From: Streptomyces violascens
GTDB lineage: Bacteria > Actinomycetota > Actinomycetes > Streptomycetales > Streptomycetaceae
DNA length: 64,000 nt
Assembly (NCBI RefSeq): GCF_014649955.1
Contig: NZ_BMUA01000002.1
Coordinates: forward strand, 558,001-622,000
Reading direction: 5' to 3'
The notes beneath the pieces were generated by a model. That model worked only from the letters and a program-made list of their open reading frames with translations. It was not told the origin of the DNA and ran no database searches. The stretch's first letter is position 1; each line of letters begins with the position of its first letter. Made by a program: the position numbers and the translations under genes. Below, piece after piece: positions 58,635 to 64,000 of this stretch.

Positions 58635-59867
58635 GTGAAGACACTGCGCGAGGTACCGAGGACGGTTCGGCTGCTGTGCTGCGGCATCTTCTTCAACGCG
58701 GTCGTCAGCTTCACCTTCGTCTACCTCTTCGTGTGGCTGACCGGACCACGCGGGCTCACCGTCGCCCAGGCCGGAGTGCTCAGCGGCATCGGCGGCGTCG
58801 GGCTCGTCGCCGGGAACTTCACGGGCGGCTGGTTCGGCGACCGCTACGGACACCGGCGCGCGCTGCTCGCGGGCGCCGCCGTCAGCGGTGGCGTCCTGTG
58901 CGTCATCGCGCTGCTCCCGGTCGCCGCGCTGTATGCGGCGCTGCCGCTCGCCCAGTACGCCTCCGGAGTGGTCAGGTCGGCGAACTCCGCGCTCGTCGCG
59001 GTCAGCGTCCCCGAAGGCAGCCGCCGCCAGGGCTTCGCCGTCATGCGCTTCGCGAGCAACGCCGGGTTCACCGTCGGGCCGCCGCTCGGCGCGCTGGTCG
59101 CGGCCCGGTTCTCGTACGACTGGCTCTTCCTCGCCGACGGCATCGGCACCCTGCTGTTCGCGGCGTACGCCTCGCGGGTGCTGCCCGCTCACGGCGCCGT
59201 GCAGTCGCCCCGGCCGCGCGACGCCGACGCGCCCGGCTTCCGCAGTGAACTGCGGGCCCGGCCCGCCGTGCTCGTGCTGCTCGCCGCGATCGTCTGCGTC
59301 GACCTCGTCTACCGCCAGCAGTACTCGACCCTGCCCGTGTTCCTCGGCGACCACGGCTTCGATGCCCAGGTCTACGGCTGGCTGATCGCCGTCAACGGAG
59401 GCGTCATCCTCTGCCTCGAACTCCCGGCCGCGCACGCCCTGCGCAAGCGCGCTCCGCTGTCCGTGGTCGGCTCGGGACTGCTCCTGGTCGGGCTCGGATA
59501 CGCGGCGCTCGTGCCCAGCGCCTCGCTCGGCGCGGCCGTCGCCCTGATGGTGTCGCTCACCCTCGGCGAGATCCTCTACAAGACGACCGCCACCGCGTAC
59601 GTCGCCGACCAGGCGCCCGCCCACGCCCAGGGGCGCTTCCAGAGCTTGTACGCGGGCGCCTCCATCAGCGGGCAGGTGCTGGCCCCGCCGCTCGGCGGCG
59701 CCCTCTACGCCTCGGCGCCCGGACTGCTCTGGCCGTTGTGCGCGGGGCTCGCCGCACTCGCCGGTCTCGCCGTCCTGTGGGCGCGGCGGCTGCCCGGTGC
59801 GCCGGCCGGGGCGGACACGGGACCGTTACTTGAGACCGGTTCGCCCCGGCGGGCCGCGGCCGGTTAG
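58635..59867 (+). CDS. MFS transporter (DHA-type exporter) with a TTA codon
   Basis: 410 residues, 12 membrane helices; [11 protein letters not shown] is the loop 2-3 motif, and the first helix ([23 protein letters not shown]) has a Cys pair. Substrate unknown, probably export. A TTA codon at 59826-59828 (codon 398) makes full translation dependent on the bldA leucyl-tRNA in Streptomyces. GTG at 58635 follows GGCGGAAG. Regulated presumably by the divergent HxlR-peroxiredoxin protein. Confidence 0.87.
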   Translation: MKTLREVPRTVRLLCCGIFFNAVVSFTFVYLFVWLTGPRGLTVAQAGVLSGIGGVGLVAGNFTGGWFGDRYGHRRALLAGAAVSGGVLCVIALLPVAALYAALPLAQYASGVVRSANSALVAVSVPEGSRRQGFAVMRFASNAGFTVGPPLGALVAARFSYDWLFLADGIGTLLFAAYASRVLPAHGAVQSPRPRDADAPGFRSELRARPAVLVLLAAIVCVDLVYRQQYSTLPVFLGDHGFDAQVYGWLIAVNGGVILCLELPAAHALRKRAPLSVVGSGLLLVGLGYAALVPSASLGAAVALMVSLTLGEILYKTTATAYVADQAPAHAQGRFQSLYAGASISGQVLAPPLGGALYASAPGLLWPLCAGLAALAGLAVLWARRLPGAPAGADTGPLLETGSPRRAAAG

Positions 59868-59878
59868 GTTTTGGGTCA
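59865..59878 (+). promoter_or_regulatory. -10 element and leaderless start of dapD
   Basis: TAGGTT (59865-59870) is followed by seven bases and the ATG at 59878. No Shine-Dalgarno is present. The promoter overlaps the last codons of the MFS gene. Confidence 0.5.
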
Positions 59879-60870
59879 TGACCGACACGACTACTGCTAC
59901 GACCGGCGCCGCGGCCGCCGGCCTCGCCACCATCGCCGCCGACGGCACCATCCTGGACACCTGGTTCCCCGCCCCCGAGCTCGTGACCGTCGCCGAGCCC
60001 GGCCCCGCCGGAACCGAGCGCCTCTCCGCCGAGCGCGCCGCCGAACTCCTCGGCGCGGGTGCGCTGAAGGCCGTCGGCGCCGACGAGCGCCGCGGGGTCG
60101 AGGTCGTCGCCGTCCGCACGGTCATCGCCTCCCTCGACGACAAGCCCCTGGACGCGCACGACGCCTACCTGCGTCTGCACCTCCTCTCGCACCGGCTCGT
60201 CAAGCCGCACGGCCAGAACCTGGACGGCCTCTTCGGGCTCCTCGCGAACGTGGCCTGGACCTCGCTCGGCCCGGTCGCGGTCGACGACATCGAGACGGTG
60301 CGCCTGAACGCCCGTGCCGAGGGGCTGCACCTCCAGGTCACCTCCGTCGACAAGTTCCCGCGCATGACGGACTACGTCGCGCCCAAGGGCGTACGCATCG
60401 CCGACGCCGACCGGGTGCGCCTCGGGGCCCACCTGGCCGAGGGCACCACGGTCATGCACGAGGGCTTCGTGAACTTCAACGCGGGCACGCTCGGCACGTC
60501 CATGGTCGAGGGCCGCATCTCCGCCGGCGTCGTCGTCGGCGACGGCTCCGACATCGGCGGCGGCGCGTCCACCATGGGCACGCTGTCCGGCGGCGGCAAC
60601 GTCCGCATCGTCATCGGCGAGCGGTGCCTGGTCGGCGCCGAGGCGGGCGTGGGGATCGCGCTGGGCGACGAGTGCGTCGTCGAGGCGGGGCTTTACGTCA
60701 CGGCCGGCACGCGGGTGACGATGCCGGACGGGCAGATCGTGAAGGCCCGGGAGCTGTCGGGGGCGTCCAACATCCTGTTCCGCCGGAACTCGGTGACGGG
60801 GGCGGTCGAGGCCCGGCCGAACAATGCGGTGTGGGGCGGGCTGAACGAGGTCCTGCACGCCCACAACTAG
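59878..60870 (+). CDS. dapD: 2,3,4,5-tetrahydropyridine-2,6-dicarboxylate N-succinyltransferase
   Basis: 330 residues, actinobacterial DapD. N-terminal mixed domain, then a left-handed beta-helix of hexapeptide repeats ([57 protein letters not shown]). Adds succinyl to tetrahydrodipicolinate in lysine and meso-diaminopimelate synthesis, needed for peptidoglycan. ATG at 59878 is chosen on the leaderless promoter; longer frame overlaps the MFS gene. Confidence 0.95.
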   Translation: MTDTTTATTGAAAAGLATIAADGTILDTWFPAPELVTVAEPGPAGTERLSAERAAELLGAGALKAVGADERRGVEVVAVRTVIASLDDKPLDAHDAYLRLHLLSHRLVKPHGQNLDGLFGLLANVAWTSLGPVAVDDIETVRLNARAEGLHLQVTSVDKFPRMTDYVAPKGVRIADADRVRLGAHLAEGTTVMHEGFVNFNAGTLGTSMVEGRISAGVVVGDGSDIGGGASTMGTLSGGGNVRIVIGERCLVGAEAGVGIALGDECVVEAGLYVTAGTRVTMPDGQIVKARELSGASNILFRRNSVTGAVEARPNNAVWGGLNEVLHAHN

Positions 60871-60897
60871 CCGGGGTCGCCCGGAAGGCCGGGGTCA

Positions 60898-60956
60898 CCG
60901 GGGGCTCTGCCCCCGGACCCCTGGTTGCGCAGGGCCTGGGGGCTTGCCCGAGCCCC
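60898..60956 (+). terminator. hairpin cluster after dapD
   Basis: CCGGGGGC-TCT-GCCCCCGG (60898-60916) followed by GGACCCCTGG, a relative of the dispersed hairpin repeat; then GGGGCT (60939-60944) with AGCCCC (60951-60956). The gap to the next gene (221 bp) is otherwise repeat sequence. Confidence 0.65.
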
Positions 60957-60992
60957 GGGGGCTGCGCCCCTTGCACCCCTTCCGGTTCGGCC

Positions 60993-61045
60993 GCGGACCG
61001 TGCGTGGTTGCTCGCGCAGTTCCCCGCGCCCCTGGCGGGGTTGAT
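60993..61045. repeat. dispersed intergenic repeat, copy 2
   Basis: GCGGACCGTG, then CTCGCGCAGTTCCCCGCGCC and CCTGGCGGGGTTG, matching 17585-17637 closely. Both lie in intergenic sequence downstream of terminators. Confidence 0.55.
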
Positions 61046-61091
61046 CCTGGCAGGGCGCATTTCCCACCGCGGCCGCATCGCGAACTCCGGT

Positions 61092-61985
61092 TCACCCCGC
61101 GCGCAGCGCGTCCCGTGCTGCGCGCAAGTGGGCCACCTCCTCCGGGCCCGCCTCCTGCAGGGGAGCCCGGACCGGGTACTCCAGCAGCGCCTTCGCCGTC
61201 ACCGCGCCCGGCAGGCCCGATGCCATCATCAACTCCGTCAGCGGCAGGGTGAGTTGGTTGAGACGGGCCGCATCGGCAGGCGCGCCCGCGTCGTGCGCGT
61301 CCAGGACCGCCCTCAGCTCGCGGGGCGCCACGTTCGCCACCGTGCTCACATAGCCCGCCCCGCCCACCGCGTACAGCGGAAGGTTCAGCTCCTCCGAGCC
61401 GGAGTAGTACGCCAGTGACGTACCGCCGATGACCTTCGTCGAGCCGAGCAGGTCGTACGCGCAGTCCTTCACCGCCACGATCCGCTCGTGCTCCGCGAGC
61501 CGCAGCATCGTGGCCACCTCGATCCGCGTGCCCGTGCGGCCCGGGATGTCGTACAGCATCACCGGCAATGCGGTGGCGTCGGCCACTGTGCGGAAATGGG
61601 CCTCTACGGCGGCCTGCGGGGGCCGGCTGTAGTACGGGGTCACCACCAACAGGCCGTCCGCGCCCGCCCGTTCGGCCGCGCGGGCCAGTGCGACGGTGTG
61701 CGCGGTCGACGCGCTGCCCACCCCCGCCACGACCGTCGCCCGGTCGCCGACCGCCTCCACCACCGCCCGTACCAGCGCGGTCTTCTCCTCGTCGGAGGTC
61801 GTCGGCGACTCCCCGGTCGTGCCGTTCAGGACCAGGCCGTCGCACCCGTTGTCGACCAGGTGCGCGGCCAGCTTCTGCGCGGCCGGCAGGTCCAGCTCGC
61901 ATGACTGGGTGAACGGCGTGACCATGGCGCACAGCGCGCGGCCGAAGGGGCGGGGAGGGGAGAGCGGGCTCGGGGTCGTCGTCAT
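61092..61985 (-). CDS. dapA: 4-hydroxy-tetrahydrodipicolinate synthase family protein
   Basis: 297 residues, TIM-barrel aldolase. Schiff-base lysine K173 (RIVAVKDCAYDL), catalytic Y145 (VMLYDIPGRTG), and GTTGESPTTSDEE phosphate/pyruvate motif are intact. Condenses pyruvate with aspartate semialdehyde; a paralogous aldolase role cannot be excluded because Streptomyces have several DapA-like proteins. ATG at 61985 directly abuts a hairpin with no Shine-Dalgarno. Convergent with dapD. Confidence 0.85.
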   Translation of the reverse strand: MTTTPSPLSPPRPFGRALCAMVTPFTQSCELDLPAAQKLAAHLVDNGCDGLVLNGTTGESPTTSDEEKTALVRAVVEAVGDRATVVAGVGSASTAHTVALARAAERAGADGLLVVTPYYSRPPQAAVEAHFRTVADATALPVMLYDIPGRTGTRIEVATMLRLAEHERIVAVKDCAYDLLGSTKVIGGTSLAYYSGSEELNLPLYAVGGAGYVSTVANVAPRELRAVLDAHDAGAPADAARLNQLTLPLTELMMASGLPGAVTAKALLEYPVRAPLQEAGPEEVAHLRAARDALRAG

Positions 61986-62003
61986 CCGGGCAGTTTTGCC
62001 CGG
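61986..62003 (-). promoter_or_regulatory. hairpin directly upstream of the dapA-type start codon
   Basis: CCGGGCA (61986-61992) and TGCCCGG (61997-62003) form a 7-bp stem with GTTT between; the ATG is the next codon on the minus strand. As RNA it would occupy the ribosome-binding position; as DNA it is an 18-base palindrome. Confidence 0.5.
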
Positions 62004-62073
62004 ATGGGAATTAACGTCTACTTAGAGTTTTTGGTGGCTTCCCGTAGCGATGCTGAATCAAGAGCGCGGTCGC

Positions 62074-62302
62074 TCACTGTGACGTCGTGCGCTCCGGGCG
62101 CACCACCAGGACCACCCGGTGCTCCGCGTCGCCCACCGGCGCCTCGTACTCAAGGCCGTACCGCTTGGCCAGGACGTCGAAGAACGCGCCCGTCGGGTCC
62201 GGCTCGATGCGCTCGACCGTGCCCCGGACCTCCAGGTAGCGGTAGGGCTCGTCGGGGTCGTCGACCGAGATGGAGACCTTGGGATCGGCGGTGACGTTCT
62301 TG
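62074..62302 (-). pseudogene. 3' fragment of a PPOX-class (pyridoxamine 5'-phosphate oxidase-like, F420-type) oxidoreductase gene
   Basis: The last 75 residues of the family are present (KNVTADPKVSISVDDPDEPY, RYLEVRGTVERIEPDPTGA, HRVVLVVRPERTT) and end in a normal stop at 62074. The N-terminal half is missing; beyond about 62302 the sequence becomes a MarR-family gene fragment on the opposite strand. An ATG at 62349 could in principle start a short product, but the fold would be incomplete. Confidence 0.75.
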
Positions 62303-62335
62303 CAACCGCAGTACGCCGCGCTGTTCGGGCTCTGA

Positions 62336-62537
62336 GGCGCGCCCGGCATCTCGGCCGCCGCCCTGGCCCGGGCCTGCCTGGTCACCCCGCAGGCCATGAA
62401 CGTCGTACTGAAGAACCTCGAAGGGCGCGGCCTGGTCGCGCGCGCCCCGCACCCCTGGCACCGCAACGTCCTGGAGACCCATCTCACCGAGAAGGGACGT
62501 ACGGCACTGGCCACCGCCGACGAGCGGGCGGTGGCCG
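62336..62537 (+). pseudogene. internal fragment of a MarR-family regulator gene
   Basis: Plus-strand frame reads GISAAALARACLVTPQAMNV, VLKNLEGRGLVARAPHPWHR and NVLETHLTEKGRTALATADE, the wing-helix core of MarR proteins. The start is lost (TGA at 62333) and the C-terminal helix is cut at about 62537, where antisense nuclease sequence begins. Truncated at both ends, so not functional. Confidence 0.75.
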
Positions 62538-62548
62538 GCTCGTACCCG

Positions 62549-64000
62549 CTACGGGTGGAAGCGGATGATCTGCGGGTCGTGGTCGCTGGTCTGGTTCGCG
62601 AACTCCGCGTTGATGTGCACGCTGTCGTAGTCGAAGCCCCGGATGGCGGGGCTGGTCAGGACCTGGTCCAGGACCTGGGTGTTGCCCTGGTAGACGTAGG
62701 AGTAACGCTCCTTCTTCGGCAGCGTGCGGTAGGCCGAGCGCAGGGCGCCGCCGTCCTCCAGGGCCTTGGTCGTGCCCGAGAAGTCGAAGTCGTTGATGTC
62801 GCCGACGGCCAGCACGTCCGCGTGCTTGTCGGCCGCGAGCAGCTGCTTCACGAAGGCGTTGACTGCGCGGGCCTGCTGCAGCCGCTTGGTCTCCGAGGAG
62901 CGCGGCACCGGCTGGTGCTGCGAGAGAAGGCTCTCGTCGCCGCCCTTCGACGCGAAGTGGTTCGCGATCACGAACACCGTCTTGCCCTTGAAGACGAACT
63001 CGCCGGCCAGCGGCTTGCGGCTGTCCGTCCACGCCGGGTTGGCCGGGTCGATCCGGCCGGGCGAGAGGGTGAGTGCCGGGTGGCCCTTGGTGCCGGTGAC
63101 GCCGACGGCGGTCTTGTAGTCGCCGCCGGGACGCTCGGTGAAGGAGACCCGCGCCGGGTTGAAGAGGAAGCCCTGGCGGATGTTGCCGCCGGGCTCGCCG
63201 CCGTCCTTGTTGTTCTCGGGGTCGATCGAGCGCCACTGGTAGGCCGGTCCGCCCGCCGCGACGATCGCGTCCGTGAACTTCTTCACGGTCGCCGAGGCGT
63301 CCACCGTGCCGTCGTTCTTCGCGCCGTTGTTGTCCTGGATCTCCTCCAGGGCCACGATGTCCGGCGAGGCCAGGTTGGTGACGACGCCCTGTGCCAGCGC
63401 GTCGAACTTCGACTGCGGGTCGCTCGGGTCCAGGTTCTCCACGTTGTACGTGGCGACCGCCAGCTCGCCCGTGCGCTGCTTGCGGGTGACCTCGCGCTTG
63501 AGACCGTTGTCCTTGACCGTGCCGAGCGTGCGCGCGGTGATCGTGTAGCCGCCGAACTGGTTGAAGTCCAGGGGGCCTTCGGTGGTCCCCGTCAGGGTGT
63601 CGCCCACGTTCGCGGTGGGGAAGGCCTGCTGGGCGGTCGGGATCAGGCTCTGGATCTGGAGCCGTCCGGTGTTCTGGTCGTTGTACGAGGAGTAGAGCGA
63701 GCCGCCGCGGGCGGTCCGGTTCTCCTGCGGCTTCACCGTGACCCACAGCTCGGAGTGCGGGTCGGTGGCGCCGACCACCCGCGAGGTGCCGACGCGGACG
63801 TTCATGCCCTCCAGGGACTCGTAGTAGTCCGTGGCGTACTTCTTCGGCTGGAGCGTGAGGCCGTTGACGCTGTTTCCGGCCGCCGGGTCACCGTTCGGCG
63901 TGTAGCGGTCGGGCACCGAGCGGGCCGTGATGACGACCGGCGCGGGCACCGCGTTGCCCTGGGAGACCACCGTGACGGTCGGCTTCGAGATCTGCGTCAG
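62549..64000 (-). CDS. secreted endonuclease/exonuclease/phosphatase-family nuclease (5' end outside window)
   Basis: C-terminal 484 residues of a larger protein, open to the window edge. An OB/CalB-like N-terminal part (TVTVVSQGNAVPAPVVI, GMNVRVGTSRVVGATDPHSELWV) precedes the EEP catalytic domain: ATYNVENLDPSD, IVALEEIQDNNGAK with the metal-binding Glu, FVIANHFASKGGDE with catalytic Asn-His, VLAVGDINDFDFSGT, and SDHDPQIIRF with the final Asp-His. This is the ExeM/extracellular nuclease architecture, normally with a signal peptide and lamin-tail domain upstream. Confidence 0.88.
   Translation of the reverse strand: MTQISKPTVTVVSQGNAVPAPVVITARSVPDRYTPNGDPAAGNSVNGLTLQPKKYATDYYESLEGMNVRVGTSRVVGATDPHSELWVTVKPQENRTARGGSLYSSYNDQNTGRLQIQSLIPTAQQAFPTANVGDTLTGTTEGPLDFNQFGGYTITARTLGTVKDNGLKREVTRKQRTGELAVATYNVENLDPSDPQSKFDALAQGVVTNLASPDIVALEEIQDNNGAKNDGTVDASATVKKFTDAIVAAGGPAYQWRSIDPENNKDGGEPGGNIRQGFLFNPARVSFTERPGGDYKTAVGVTGTKGHPALTLSPGRIDPANPAWTDSRKPLAGEFVFKGKTVFVIANHFASKGGDESLLSQHQPVPRSSETKRLQQARAVNAFVKQLLAADKHADVLAVGDINDFDFSGTTKALEDGGALRSAYRTLPKKERYSYVYQGNTQVLDQVLTSPAIRGFDYDSVHINAEFANQTSDHDPQIIRFHP

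Overview
The window is a high-GC chromosomal segment of a Streptomyces-type actinomycete. This rests on very strong GC bias at third codon positions, many GTG starts and ATGA/GTGA stop-start overlaps, leaderless genes, WhiA, RbpA, OpcA and a mycothiol-dependent isomerase family member, plus the characteristic Streptomyces core order uvrB, uvrA, uvrC-rapZ-yvcK-whiA, gap-pgk-tpiA-secG, rbpA, pgi, pgl-opcA-zwf-tal-tkt, ctaB, ctaA, ABC exporter and suf operon. No rRNA, tRNA, CRISPR array, insertion sequence or prophage was seen.

Layout. 1-13.4 kb: end of an MHYT sensor gene, uvrB, two TerD-family genes, a TerC-type transporter behind a yybP-ykoY (Mn2+) riboswitch, an MHS-type transporter, a metallo-beta-lactamase-fold hydrolase, a DinB/mycothiol isomerase-like protein and uvrA. 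13.4-17.6 kb: accessory genes, namely a PfkB kinase, a Rieske lipoprotein, and an HTH regulator divergent from a secreted papain-like protease with a coupled membrane-anchored partner. 17.8-22.9 kb: overlapping uvrC-rapZ-yvcK-whiA. 23-30.1 kb: secreted M14 carboxypeptidase, then glycolysis (gap, pgk, tpiA), secG and rbpA. 30.2-39.9 kb: an MFS exporter with a DNA-damage-type promoter and pgi, facing a convergent pentose-phosphate operon tkt-tal-zwf-opcA-pgl. 40-45.6 kb: heme O/heme A synthases (ctaB, ctaA) and an ABC exporter. 45.6-53.3 kb: AAC(3)-type acetyltransferase divergent from sufR-sufB-sufD-Rieske-sufC-sufS-sufU-sufT. 53.3-64 kb: accessory genes, an HxlR-peroxiredoxin fusion divergent from an MFS gene, lysine/diaminopimelate genes dapD and a dapA-type gene, two broken gene fragments fused head to head, and a secreted nuclease running off the end.

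How the parts connect. Nucleotide excision repair (uvrA, uvrB, uvrC) is dispersed here. uvrB and uvrC share a TTGTCAGTG-N8-TAnnnT promoter (the RecA-NDp/PafBC class of mycobacteria and streptomycetes). The same signature precedes the MFS gene at 30.25 kb and occurs once without an obvious gene at 8.55 kb. Central carbon genes cluster by pathway. The suf operon appears to have a leaderless SufR promoter and a nearby iron-box-like palindrome.

Most unusual items: the orphan damage-type promoter; the HTH/papain-like protease/membrane partner cassette with repeated GTTCAC sites; the HxlR-peroxiredoxin fusion with a 47-bp inverted repeat overlapping the divergent MFS promoter; a 33-bp duplication splitting an ABC operon around a dispersed GC-rich repeat; a TerD protein carrying an FtsK-like domain without a recognisable P-loop; and the PPOX/MarR deletion scar.
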